DNA of 64,000 nt, from positions 17,747 to 81,746 of the forward strand of contig NZ_JACJQU010000021.1 in the NCBI RefSeq assembly GCF_014696825.1, in the 5' to 3' direction. The notes below the pieces were generated by a model. It made no database searches, was not told where the DNA came from, and worked only from the letters and a program-made list of their open reading frames with translations. The DNA is from Anabaena sphaerica FACHB-251 (lineage in GTDB: Bacteria > Cyanobacteriota > Cyanobacteriia > Cyanobacteriales > Nostocaceae). Positions 18,329 through 27,305 of this stretch are shown piece after piece; the first letter of the stretch is position 1; the number at the start of each line of letters is the position of its first letter. The position numbers and the translations under genes are program-made.

Positions 18329-18384
18329 TGCCTGCCTTCTGCTTTCTGCCTTCTGCCTTCTGCCTCCTGTCAACTGTCACCTGT
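18329..18384. repeat. CTGCCTT-type tandem repeats behind mutS2
   Basis: Heptamers CTGCCTT / CTGCTTT and then TGTCAAC / TGTCACC run up to three bases before the mutS2 stop codon. Confidence 0.8.
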
Positions 18385-18387
18385 TAC

Positions 18388-20931
18388 TTATTCAACATGA
18401 GCAATAGTCACACCAGTACCACCATCTGCTTGTTCTGCACTTTCGTAATGGCTGACTCTGGGGTGTTGATACAGAAATGCGTGAACTCCTTGCTTTAATT
18501 TACCAGTACCATAACCGTGAATAATCCACAATGGTCCAGCAGCTTCGGAAATAGCTTTGTCTAAGATATATTCGGCATCAGCTACCCGTTTTCCGCGCAA
18601 ATCAACTGTATTTTTCGAGGTGCGAATGGCTAAAGCCGGGGCTGGTGGTGGGGTAACGGTCGGGGTCGGTTTTGGTTTGACTATGGGTTCTGGTTTCTGC
18701 CCATCTAAAGATTCTACGTCTTGTAATTGCACCGTCATTTTCATGATGCCAAAACGCACACTAAATTCTCCATCTTCATCAGGGGCGGTTAACACTTCGG
18801 CAGTTTGCCCTAATTTGGGTATGCGAATGCGATCGCCTACTTTGGGCATAAACCCTGGTTTGGGTTTGGGTGGTGGTGCAGGTTGATATTTTTCAGTAAT
18901 TTCACTTAATGCTTTGGTTGCTTGCTGGGCATCTTGAGCGGTGGGTTTTCCTTGTTGCAAACGGCGAATAACTTGGGCAATTTCTCCTTTGGCTTGGATT
19001 ATTGCTTGTTGTACTGCTACTTCCTGAGAAGCGCGTAAATCTTTTTCTCGCTCTTCCAAAGCTGTGGCTTTTCGAGAAACTTCTTGGTATAATTTCTCGG
19101 CTTGCTTTAATAATTCTTGAGCTTCAGCCGCTTTGGTTTCCTGACTGCGACGTTGCGCCTCTAAGCCAGCAATTACCTGATTAACTTCGTCCGTGGCTTC
19201 TCCTACTTGGCTTTTTGCTGCTTCTACCACTTCTGGTTTTAAACCCAACCGTAAAGCAATAGTTAAGGCGTTAGAACGTCCCGGAATCCCCCACAATAAC
19301 CGATAGGTGGGTGAAAGAGTGGCTTCGTCAAATTCTACTGAGGCGTTTTCAAAGCGAATATCCTCATATTTTAAAGCTTTTAATTCCCCAAAGTGGGTGG
19401 TGGCAATGGTTAACTGGGCATGATCAGCGAGATATTGCAAAAGAGCGATCGCTAATGCACTTCCTTCCACCGGATCTGTACCTGCACCCACTTCATCTAG
19501 TAAAACTAGGGATTGGGGACTGGGGACTGGGGACTGGGGATTGGTGATTGGTGATGGGGAAAAATCTTCTCCCCTGCTCCCCTGCTCCACTGCTCCCCTG
19601 CTCCACTGCTCCCCTGCTCCACTGCTACCTGCTCCCTGTTCCCCTTCCTTTTCTTCTTCCCAGTCCCCAGTCCCCAGTCCCCGATCACCAGCCCCCAAAG
19701 CATTTAAAATCCGACTAATGCGGCGAATATGACCGGAAAAAGTAGATAAGCTTTGTTGTAAAGATTGTTCATCCCCAATATCGGCTAAAACTTGATCAAA
19801 CCAAGGCATTTCGACTGGTTCACGGGCAGGAACAAATAAACCCACTTTAGCCATTAAGGCAGCTAATCCCAAGGTTTTTAAAGTTACAGTTTTACCGCCA
19901 GTATTGGGCCCGGTAATTGTGACTACTTTGATGTGGGGACTGATTAATAAATTAACGGGAATTACTGGATGTCCTTGCTCATGCTGTTGTTGCCAAACTA
20001 ACAAAGGATGCCGTAATTGCCGCAGGGTAATTATTTCCTGTTCTTGGCGATTTACGAACCGGGGCGGATTTGCACCTATCCAAAAACTATACCTAGCTTT
20101 AGCTGTGGCTAAGTCTAAGGTGGTGACAATTGCTAATAACTTTTCTAAATCGGGTTTAACTGCGGCGACTTGTTCTGTTAAATTGCGACGAATAACTTCT
20201 TCTTCGGCTTGTTCTTTTCTGATAGCTTGGCGCAGTTGGTTGCCCATTGGCACAATGCTATTAGGTTCGATATACAAGGTTGCGCCGCTGGTGGATGTGT
20301 CGTGAACAATGCCAGGAATTGCGTCTTTTTGCGGTGCTTTCACGGGAATAACATAGCGATCGCCCCTTTGGGTGATAATCTGCTCTTGTAATGCTCCCGA
20401 TTTTACCTGAATGATATTTTGCAGTTTACGTGTAATTTGACTGCGTAATTTTCGCAAATCTTCGCGAATTTCCCCTAATTTCTGACTAGCGCGGTCTGTA
20501 ACTTGCGCCCGTTCATCAATACAACGGTGAATTTCTTGCTCTAGTTCTGGGTAAGTCCGTAATTCGGCAACTAACTCAGTCAGGATCGGTATATCTTCCT
20601 GATTATCAATTACCCGGCGTAAATTTCTTGCACCGGCGAGGGTTGTAGCAATACCTAACAGTTCTTCCCCAGACAAAATTCCTTGTAGTTCGGCTCGTTC
20701 TAGGGAGTCGCCAATATCTTGAATGCCTTCAAAGGATAACCCAGGCGTAAGCCGACTTTCCAGTTGATAGACTTCTTTGGTTTGCGCTAATAACTCTGTA
20801 CTTTCCGCTTGAGTTGTCGGTATCGGCAAGGCACGGGCAACCATCGCCCCTAACTTAGTTGCCGCAAAGGTGGAAAGGTGCTGGCAAAGGCGATGCCATT
20901 CTAATAGTTCTAGGGTTTCAGACTGGATCAA
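18388..20931 (-). CDS. mutS2: Endonuclease MutS2
   Basis: DNA-binding ATPase with a C-terminal nuclease domain; MutS2 proteins suppress recombination and act on collided ribosomes in other bacteria. The 847 residues hold the coiled core and clamp, the ABC ATPase with Walker A GPNTGGKT (about 340), Walker B LVLLDEVGAGTDP (about 474), a coiled-coil segment, a KOW-like region (KVGDRIRIPKLGQTAEVL) and the Smr domain with VDLRGKRV and IIHGYGTGKLKQGV. Odd: residues about 411-474 are a Gly/Ser/Glu/Pro insertion made of heptamer tandem repeats, just before Walker B. The frame is kept. The protein is about 60 residues longer than usual. Whether the ATPase tolerates it is untested. No mutS1 in the window. 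Confidence 0.93.
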   Translation of the reverse strand: MIQSETLELLEWHRLCQHLSTFAATKLGAMVARALPIPTTQAESTELLAQTKEVYQLESRLTPGLSFEGIQDIGDSLERAELQGILSGEELLGIATTLAGARNLRRVIDNQEDIPILTELVAELRTYPELEQEIHRCIDERAQVTDRASQKLGEIREDLRKLRSQITRKLQNIIQVKSGALQEQIITQRGDRYVIPVKAPQKDAIPGIVHDTSTSGATLYIEPNSIVPMGNQLRQAIRKEQAEEEVIRRNLTEQVAAVKPDLEKLLAIVTTLDLATAKARYSFWIGANPPRFVNRQEQEIITLRQLRHPLLVWQQQHEQGHPVIPVNLLISPHIKVVTITGPNTGGKTVTLKTLGLAALMAKVGLFVPAREPVEMPWFDQVLADIGDEQSLQQSLSTFSGHIRRISRILNALGAGDRGLGTGDWEEEKEGEQGAGSSGAGEQWSRGAVEQGSRGEDFSPSPITNPQSPVPSPQSLVLLDEVGAGTDPVEGSALAIALLQYLADHAQLTIATTHFGELKALKYEDIRFENASVEFDEATLSPTYRLLWGIPGRSNALTIALRLGLKPEVVEAAKSQVGEATDEVNQVIAGLEAQRRSQETKAAEAQELLKQAEKLYQEVSRKATALEEREKDLRASQEVAVQQAIIQAKGEIAQVIRRLQQGKPTAQDAQQATKALSEITEKYQPAPPPKPKPGFMPKVGDRIRIPKLGQTAEVLTAPDEDGEFSVRFGIMKMTVQLQDVESLDGQKPEPIVKPKPTPTVTPPPAPALAIRTSKNTVDLRGKRVADAEYILDKAISEAAGPLWIIHGYGTGKLKQGVHAFLYQHPRVSHYESAEQADGGTGVTIAHVE
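19510..19700. repeat. Tandem heptamer arrays inserted in mutS2
   Basis: GGGGACT/GGGGATT units, then CTGCTCC/CTGCTCCACTGCTCCC units, then CCCCAGT units. Three unit types are joined and translated in frame as low-complexity sequence ([36 protein letters not shown]). Confidence 0.88.
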
Positions 20932-20999
20932 GGCTTCACTATCTAATCTGAAACTATGGTAACAATTCTCGTCACAAGAAAGCTAAATCTTCTATAGTT

Positions 21000-21276
21000 T
21001 TCTTCCTCGTTCCTAGACTCTGGCTAGGAATGAAATCTCAGAGCCGACCTCTCTCCTACCTCTCCCTAACCCTCTCCTAAGAGGAGAGGGGAAAGGAATA
21101 ACTTTTTTTACTTGAGAGGCTTTGATTTACCCCCCTTCCCTTGTAGGGAAGGGGCTGGGGGTTAGGTCTAATAATTGTGATTTAAATACATGAAAACTAC
21201 TGTAAACCCCTTGTAGAGACTTTCCAGGAAACGTCTTTACAGTACAATTAGCCGAAAACTTTTGTAATCCTGAATA
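21000..21276. repeat. Intergenic palindromic repeats between mutS2 and protease
   Basis: Gene-free region (the whole gap is 20932-21276). Contains half of the CTCGTTCCTAG element (near 21006-21030), the CCTCTCC...GGAGAGG family at 21048-21167 with a GGGAAGGGG palindrome, and AGAGACTTTCC / GGAAACGTCTTT near 21216-21239. The divergent promoters must lie between or within these. Confidence 0.65.
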
Positions 21277-22536
21277 TTGTGTCTGGAGGCTACCCAGGGT
21301 CTGCTATGGTGCTGCTGTTACAAAAATGGTAACACTAGCTTTATTTTGCTCATTTGCATACATACTGTTCTGAGTGCGATAGCTTTGCTCGCCGTAGGCA
21401 TCGCTACACCAGTCCATACCAAGTTCGCAAATGAACACAAAACCATATCTGACAGCAACAGTCACAGGGCTTGCTGTCTTGTCCATACAGGTTCTAGCAT
21501 CACAAACCGGCTTTACGCTCTCCGAACCAAATCCCCCCTCCTAAAACAGGATTCAAACCTTGTTCTAGCTCAAAATTCAGAGGAACAAACGCGAATTCGG
21601 GTGAATCAGGCAGCAAGTCCCAGTGTTGTATATATTAATATGGGCAAATCAAGTGGTAGTGGTTTTATTGTTAGTAGAGATGGGTTAATTATTACCAATG
21701 CTCACGTTTTAGAAGATGCTTCTAGCACCGTTACCGTTGTTCTGTCCGATGGGAGAAGGTTGCCGGCTGATATCATTGGCTTTGCTAAAAATGGTCTAGA
21801 TTTAGCAGCAATTAAAATTCTTAACCAGAATAATTTGCCCGCATTACCTTTAGCAAAATCAGCCAAAACTGGACAATCTGTATATGCTATTGGTAGTCCC
21901 TTTGGTTATGAAAATCCCAATAATTTTACTGCAGGTGTTGTTAGTAATATTGACAATTTAGCAGGAGTAATTAAACACGATGCCCGAATTAATTCCGGTA
22001 ATTCTGGTAGTCCATTACTCAACTCTCAAGCACAAGTTATTGGTGTGAATACAGCTGTGAGACTTGATAGACAGGGAGGCAATAGTGGCATTAGTATTGC
22101 CATTTCTGTTGATAAACTACAAGGCTTTTTAACAGCACTTCGTCAAGGTAATTTTTCCTCTGTGAGTACATTACCAAAAGAAGAGATAAAAAATCAGTCT
22201 CAACCATTAACTATGAATGGTCGAGCAATAAGTGGAAACCTCACTCAAAATGATAACAAGTTTGAAGATAATAGCTACTTTAGAAGCTACATCTTTGAGG
22301 GTAAACGAGGGCAAAAAATATCAATTCAAATGAATAGCAATGAAATAGATCCATTTTTAATGATTTTGAATTCTGAAGGAAAACCAATCGCACAAAATGA
22401 CGATATATCACCTAATAATTTTAATGCCAGAATTGCTGCAACACTACCAAAAGATGATACCTACACAGTCATAGCTGGCAGTTTTGGTGCATCTGAATTA
22501 GGAGCTTTCACTATTACCGCTAATTCTGCTCCTTAG
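21277..22536 (+). CDS. HtrA-like trypsin serine protease with C-terminal PPC domain
   Basis: A 419-residue exported protease. Catalytic triad is visible: His in TNAHVLED, Asp in KNGLDLAAI, Ser in NSGNSGSPLL. The C-terminal about 105 residues (GRAISGNLTQNDNK...DNSYFRSYIFEGKRGQ, DPFLMILNSEGK, DDTYTVIAGSF) form a bacterial pre-peptidase C-terminal (PPC) domain. No PDZ domain. The start is uncertain: the frame begins at TTG 21277, has no ATG before the protease domain, and contains a HIP-like palindrome at 21375-21408 just where a signal peptide (LLICIHTVLSAIALLAVGIA) would lie. The N-terminus may be altered or the gene start misplaced. A palindromic element follows eight bases after the stop. 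Confidence 0.85.
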   Translation: MCLEATQGLLWCCCYKNGNTSFILLICIHTVLSAIALLAVGIATPVHTKFANEHKTISDSNSHRACCLVHTGSSITNRLYALRTKSPLLKQDSNLVLAQNSEEQTRIRVNQAASPSVVYINMGKSSGSGFIVSRDGLIITNAHVLEDASSTVTVVLSDGRRLPADIIGFAKNGLDLAAIKILNQNNLPALPLAKSAKTGQSVYAIGSPFGYENPNNFTAGVVSNIDNLAGVIKHDARINSGNSGSPLLNSQAQVIGVNTAVRLDRQGGNSGISIAISVDKLQGFLTALRQGNFSSVSTLPKEEIKNQSQPLTMNGRAISGNLTQNDNKFEDNSYFRSYIFEGKRGQKISIQMNSNEIDPFLMILNSEGKPIAQNDDISPNNFNARIAATLPKDDTYTVIAGSFGASELGAFTITANSAP

Positions 22537-22543
22537 TATTTCC

Positions 22544-22654
22544 CTCGTTCCTAGTCTCCGACTAGGAATGAACTCTGAGAGGCTCTGCCTCCCTGAATAC
22601 TAATACAAGGCAGAGCCTCTTAAACAGCATTCCCAGGTTCTACCTGGGAACGAG
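22544..22654. repeat. CTCGTTCCTAG palindromic dispersed element
   Basis: Nested inverted arms: CTCGTTCCTAG...CTAGGAATG, GAGGCTCTGCCT...AGGCAGAGCCTC, CATTCCCAGG...CCTGGGAACGAG. Placed eight bases after the protease stop, so it may also act as a terminator or RNA stabiliser. Confidence 0.75.
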
Positions 22655-22705
22655 AAAACGAGAATAATTCAAAAAATTAACCCAAATTAGGAGCTTTGAA
22701 AAATC

Positions 22706-23230
22706 ATGAGATTAGCATTATTAACTACTCTGTTCTTAACCACCACATTAGCCGCTACTCCTGTTTCTGCTCAGAAAGATGCAAATAATCAAGTTAGCTT
22801 TATCTGTGCTACCAGTCGTCATTCCCAATCTCAAAAGCGTGTTTCTACAACTTTTCTTTGGACACCAAATGGTAAAAAAGCAATGGTGAATTGGACATCT
22901 GTTTTAGCTGGTTATGCACCCGAAGAACGTTGTCAAAAAGTTTCTGAAAATTTTCAAGTTGCTTTCAATAATGGCAGTCTGAATTACGTTACCAATGCTG
23001 TCCAAAATGGTAGTAAAGTAATTTGTTCTGTGCGCTCAAGTGATGGTGCTTGTGATACTGTATTATTTACACTGCGCCCTAAAGACAATTCTAGAGATAT
23101 TCTCAAACAATTAAATCAACTCTGGCTTGGTACTGCTACCACAGGACCTATTCAACAAAGTTCTGGAGAAGCAAAGTTTTACATTGATATTCGCCAATTT
23201 CTCAATACACCAACATCAAATAAAGTGTAA
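22706..23230 (+). CDS. COP23 domain protein, exported
   Basis: A 174-residue protein with a signal peptide (MRLALLTTLFLTTTLAATPVSAQ, cleavage about 22). The mature part matches the COP23 (circadian oscillating protein) domain: SFICATSRHSQ..., TTFLWTPNGKKAMVNWTSV, PEERCQKVSENFQ, KVICSVRSSDGACDTVLFTL. Conserved cysteines at four positions probably pair in the periplasm or cell surface. COP23 was originally described as a rhythmically expressed membrane-associated protein; the mechanism is unknown. It sits between two protease genes on the same strand. A diverged paralogue is at 46350-47120. Confidence 0.87.
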   Translation: MRLALLTTLFLTTTLAATPVSAQKDANNQVSFICATSRHSQSQKRVSTTFLWTPNGKKAMVNWTSVLAGYAPEERCQKVSENFQVAFNNGSLNYVTNAVQNGSKVICSVRSSDGACDTVLFTLRPKDNSRDILKQLNQLWLGTATTGPIQQSSGEAKFYIDIRQFLNTPTSNKV

Positions 23231-23251
23231 TAACGAAAATTCTCGAAAATT

Positions 23252-23493
23252 GTAGGTTGGGTAGAACGAAGTGAAACCCAACAAATTCACGGAAGCATTC
23301 TTTTAAATACCTCACGCATTTGATTTAAGGAAGATAGAACGAAGTGAAACCCAACAAATTTACGGAAGCATTCTTTTAAATACCTCACGCATTTGATTTA
23401 AGGAGGGTAGAACGAAGTGAAACCCAACAAATTTACGGAGGTGTTGGGTTATGGCTTCGCCACACTTCGTGAACGTTCCTCAACCCAACCTAC
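23252..23493. repeat. GTAGGTTGGG element with three 73-base tandem units
   Basis: Ends GTAGGTTGGG / CCCAACCTAC are inverted. TAGAACGAAGTGAAACCCAA recurs at 23262, 23335 and 23408, exactly 73 bases apart, the first two units being nearly identical. The same family as 15566-15685. The upstream extension of the following ORF (from 23417) is translated repeat, not gene. Confidence 0.85.
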
Positions 23494-23536
23494 GTATAGT
23501 CTAAAATCTCTTTATTCACCCAAACGAAAAAACAAA

Positions 23537-25282
23537 ATGAAACGCCTATTTTTCACCCTCATCTGCACAACTGCTTTATTAACTATCTCCCCACAATTAT
23601 TATTTGTTCCTCCTAACCCTGTCACCGCACAACAAACCACTCCACAATTATTAACTACAGAAGAATTACAGAATTTAGCTAAATCAATCACTATCAAAGT
23701 ATTAACTAAAAATGGCAGTGGTTCAGGGACTTTAATTGCTAAAAATGGGAATAATTACACGGTTTTAACTAATGATCATGTTTTGAGTCCCGGTGAATCT
23801 TATCGCGTTCAAACACCAGATGGTAAAATTTATGCGGCTACTGTGATTAAAGAAAAACCACCATCTTTAAAAAATCAAGATGTGGCTTTATTGCAGTTTC
23901 AATCAACAGCAGAATATACTATAGCCTCTTTAGGAATTTCTTCACCTATTGCTGTAGAACAAAAAATTGTTGCGGCTGGGTTTGTTTATGATAATGCTAA
24001 AATAATTTTCACAGACGGTAATATTTCTCTGTTACCAGATAAAAGTTTTCAAAGAGGTTATCGCATTGGTTACAGTAACAAAATTCAACCGGGAATGAGT
24101 GGGGGACCCATACTCAATTATCAAGGTGAAGTAATTGGGATTAATGCTGTTCATGCTTATCCTATTTCTGATAAAATATATGTATTTTCTGATAACTCTA
24201 AACCCAGTGCAGCCGAACGTCAACAAATGCGTCAATATAGTTGGGGTGTACCGATTTATAGTGTCGCTAAAGTCCTAACTGATATCAATGATGTCAATGT
24301 TGATAATAACCGATTGACAGCTAAAAAAGGTTTGATTAATGATATTGATAAAATTGCTCAAGAAATTACAGTTTTAATTCCTGCTGCTGATGGTGTTGGT
24401 TCAGGGGTAATTATTGCCCAAAAAAGTGATACTTATTATGTGCTGACATCTGATCATGTGGTATGGGATAATTTGCATGAAAAAAGATTTAGAGATAAGT
24501 TAGAAATTGTCACACCAAATAATCAAAGATATGCTGTAAATGTCAGCAAAATCAACAGAATGCCCGGTGTTGATTTAGCAGTTATGCAGTTTACCAGCAA
24601 TAAAAAATATCGCGTTGCGACTTTAGCAAATTATAGTTTAGAAAATAAAAAAATGAATGTTTTTGTTTCTGGATTTCCTGCTAAGAAACAACAAAATAAG
24701 AATAAACCTAATCGCATTCTAACGGCGGGAAGTTTGATGAAACAAGAAAGGGTTAGGTTGAATACTTATGTAAGTTTCAATAATCAAGGTTCTTTAGAAA
24801 ATCAACCTTCTATTCAACGTCGTCAAGTAGAGACTGTTTTGAGTGATGGTTATGAGCTACTTTATAGTAATATAACTGAGGGAGGTATGAGTGGCGGTGC
24901 TGTTTTGGATACCCAGGGGCGAGTTGTTGGTATTCATGGCAGAGTAGAAGCTGAACTAGAAAATAATAAACTTGAAGAAATCAATTTAGGTAGAAGTTCA
25001 GGTATTCCTATTAGTACCTTTTTAGGTTTAGTTAAGCAGGTAGGGATAGAGTCAGATTTAAAGATAGAAACTACTTTGCCACCTACACTTAAAAAGCCAG
25101 AAGAAGATTTAATTAGTGAATATTTATTACCATTAGATCAAGTTCCTCAAGATAGTGATGATGAAATATCATGGTTAAATTATGCAAATCAACTATGGCG
25201 TTCTAAGAAATATCCAGAAGCGATAAAAGCTGTTGATAAAGCGATTGAGAAAAAACCAGATTTTATCAAGCTTGGTATTTGA
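23537..25282 (+). CDS. Double trypsin-like protease, 5' half of a frameshifted gene
   Basis: Start chosen at the ATG 23537 (MKRLFFTLICTTALLTIS, a signal peptide with cleavage after VTAQQ); the frame upstream of it is repeat DNA. Two tandem trypsin-like domains follow. Domain 1: His in TNDHV, Asp in NQDVALLQF, Ser in GMSGGPIL. Domain 2: His in TSDHV, Asp in GVDLAVMQF, Ser in GGMSGGAVL. Both keep full triads. The end (NYANQLWRSKKYPEAIKAVDKAIEKKPDF) is the first TPR unit, cut by a stop at 25280-25282 in ATTTGA. Adding one T in the TTTT run of GATTTTATC at about 25258-25266 restores DFYQAWYLKG and joins it to the TPR frame. A single ancestral gene (23537-27114) is therefore split by one missing base, either real or a sequencing error. 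Confidence 0.85.
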   Translation: MKRLFFTLICTTALLTISPQLLFVPPNPVTAQQTTPQLLTTEELQNLAKSITIKVLTKNGSGSGTLIAKNGNNYTVLTNDHVLSPGESYRVQTPDGKIYAATVIKEKPPSLKNQDVALLQFQSTAEYTIASLGISSPIAVEQKIVAAGFVYDNAKIIFTDGNISLLPDKSFQRGYRIGYSNKIQPGMSGGPILNYQGEVIGINAVHAYPISDKIYVFSDNSKPSAAERQQMRQYSWGVPIYSVAKVLTDINDVNVDNNRLTAKKGLINDIDKIAQEITVLIPAADGVGSGVIIAQKSDTYYVLTSDHVVWDNLHEKRFRDKLEIVTPNNQRYAVNVSKINRMPGVDLAVMQFTSNKKYRVATLANYSLENKKMNVFVSGFPAKKQQNKNKPNRILTAGSLMKQERVRLNTYVSFNNQGSLENQPSIQRRQVETVLSDGYELLYSNITEGGMSGGAVLDTQGRVVGIHGRVEAELENNKLEEINLGRSSGIPISTFLGLVKQVGIESDLKIETTLPPTLKKPEEDLISEYLLPLDQVPQDSDDEISWLNYANQLWRSKKYPEAIKAVDKAIEKKPDFIKLGI

Positions 25283-27114
25283 AAGGTTTGATATTCAATA
25301 ATGAAGAAAAATATTTAGAATCTATTGCTGCTTTTGATAAAGCTGTGGAAATTAATCCAAACTTTGCTCAAGCTTGGAAATATCGTGGTAGGTCGCTATC
25401 AGGAACAAAGCAATTTTCAGAAGCATTGGTATCTTTTGATAAAGCTATTGCACTCAGCCCCAATCAGTTTGATCTTTATTTTTCCCGAGGTTTTATGTTG
25501 TTCCTATTAAACCGTTTTCCTGAAGCCATTAATGATTACAATCAAGCTATTAATATTTATCCTCACTCTTGGGTATATCAGAAGCGAGGTAATGCCTACG
25601 GAGAATTAGAAGACTATACAAAGGCTATATCAGACTACACTGAAGCCATTCGCCTTAACCCTAATGATGCTTTATCCTACTACTTTCGGGCTGTTGATTA
25701 CTCTGAATTAAAAAACTATAAACAGGCTATATTAGACTATACTGAAGCCATTCGTTTCGACCCTAAAAATGCCTCATACTACTACTTTCGGGGTTTTATG
25801 TACTCAGAGAATTTACAAGATAATAAACAGGCTATAGCTGATTTCACTCAAGCCATTTATCTCGAACCTGAAAATGCTGAATACTACCAGTGGCGGGGTT
25901 TTGTATACTATCGTTTAAATGAAGAGAAAAAGGCTATAGCTGATTACAAAAAAGCAGTTGAGATTAAACCAAAAAATGCAGATGATTATCAGACACGGGG
26001 TCTTGTTTACTTACTATTGAGAGATTATAAACAGGCTATAGCTGATTACACTCAAGCCATTAAACTTGACCCTAAAAATGCCGACTACTACTGGAGTCGG
26101 AGTACTCCCTACAAAATATTAAAAGACTATAAACAAGCTATAGCTGATTTAGATCAAGCGATTAAAATCAACCCTAAAGATGCTGAATACTACAGCTTTC
26201 GGGCTGATGTCTACAAAGACTTAGAAGACTATAAACAGGCGATAGCTGATTTCACTCAAGCCATTAAACTTGACCCTAAAAATTCCTCCTACTACTTCGC
26301 ACGGGGTCTTACCTACTCATATGATTTAAAAGACTATAGACAGGCAATAGCAGATTACACTCAAGCAATTAAATTTAAACCTGAAGAGGTCTTATTCTAT
26401 AACAACCGGGGTGATGCTTACTCTGAGTTACAAGAGTATAAACAGGCGATTGATGATTACACTCAAGCAATAAAGATTGAACCTGAGAATGCCTTCTACG
26501 TCATCAATAACCCCTACAGCAGTCGTGGTTTTGCTCACTTTCACTTAAAAGAGTACAAACAGGCAATTGATGACTATAATAAAGCAATTAAAATTGCACC
26601 TAAAAATCCTGGACACTACTTGATACGGGGTCTTGCTTACGGTGAATTAAAAGACTACAAACAGGCGATTGATGACTTTAATAAAGCCATTCAATTTAAT
26701 CCAGAATTCCCTGAAGCCTACTACACCCGGGGTATTGCCTACTATTTATCAAAAAACTATCAACAAGCAATAAATGATTGGACTCAAGCTATTAAATTCA
26801 AACCTGAATATCCTGAAGCATACACCAATTTAGGCATAGTTCGCTATGAAATGGGAGAAGTAGAAACAGCAATTAATCATTGGCGAAATGCGGTAAAAAT
26901 AAATAGCAATTTTGCAGAAGCCCATTTAGCTTTAGGTGTAGCTTTGTACGCTAAAGGTGATAAAGAAGCGGGTTTAAAATCGGGAGAAACGGCATTAAAA
27001 TTAGATAAAATTTATGGAAAGATAGAGTTTTTGAAAGAAAATGGTTGGGGTGAAAAGTTGATAAAAGATAGTCAGGAGCTTTTGAATAATCCCAGGATGA
27101 AAAGTTTGATTTAA
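25279..27114 (+). CDS. TPR-repeat region, 3' half of the frameshifted protease gene
   Basis: 611 codons, almost entirely tetratricopeptide repeats of 34 residues (about 16-17 units; consensus DYKQAIADYTQAIKLDPKNA). The nucleotide repeats are also very similar, so unit number could vary by recombination. It would form a right-handed superhelix for protein binding attached to the two protease domains encoded upstream. The last units (VETAINHWRNAVKINSNFAEAHLALGVALYAKGD) are more diverged and cap the array. It begins at a TTG four bases before the stop of the upstream half, so it has no start of its own and should be read as part of the upstream gene. Target proteins are unknown. Confidence 0.85.
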   Translation: MKGLIFNNEEKYLESIAAFDKAVEINPNFAQAWKYRGRSLSGTKQFSEALVSFDKAIALSPNQFDLYFSRGFMLFLLNRFPEAINDYNQAINIYPHSWVYQKRGNAYGELEDYTKAISDYTEAIRLNPNDALSYYFRAVDYSELKNYKQAILDYTEAIRFDPKNASYYYFRGFMYSENLQDNKQAIADFTQAIYLEPENAEYYQWRGFVYYRLNEEKKAIADYKKAVEIKPKNADDYQTRGLVYLLLRDYKQAIADYTQAIKLDPKNADYYWSRSTPYKILKDYKQAIADLDQAIKINPKDAEYYSFRADVYKDLEDYKQAIADFTQAIKLDPKNSSYYFARGLTYSYDLKDYRQAIADYTQAIKFKPEEVLFYNNRGDAYSELQEYKQAIDDYTQAIKIEPENAFYVINNPYSSRGFAHFHLKEYKQAIDDYNKAIKIAPKNPGHYLIRGLAYGELKDYKQAIDDFNKAIQFNPEFPEAYYTRGIAYYLSKNYQQAINDWTQAIKFKPEYPEAYTNLGIVRYEMGEVETAINHWRNAVKINSNFAEAHLALGVALYAKGDKEAGLKSGETALKLDKIYGKIEFLKENGWGEKLIKDSQELLNNPRMKSLI

Positions 27115-27137
27115 CGTGAGTTTAAGGGATATTAAAA

Positions 27138-27247
27138 ACCCCTCTCCAAACCTCTCCCCTGCAAGGAGAGAGGCTTTGAAAGTCTGATTTTTCTGTAAAC
27201 CAGGATTTTTGCCCCTCTCCGATGCGGAGAGGGGTTGGGGAGAGGTT
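27138..27247. repeat. CCTCTCC...GGAGAGG dispersed palindromic element
   Basis: Arms CCCCTCTCCaaaCCTCTCCCC / GGAGAGAGG and CCCCTCTCCG / CGGAGAGGGG lie between the TPR gene and the convergent pseudogene. Same family as 21048, 47188 and 56286. Confidence 0.75.
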
Positions 27248-27305
27248 CATGAAAATCACACGTTAACTTAAAGCTGTCCTAAACCGCCTCTTTTTTTCAG
27301 AACAT

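Noticed and set aside
23417..23536. GTG-started extension of the double-trypsin protein
   Set aside because: It is encoded by a dispersed repeat; the ATG at 23537 begins a proper signal peptide.
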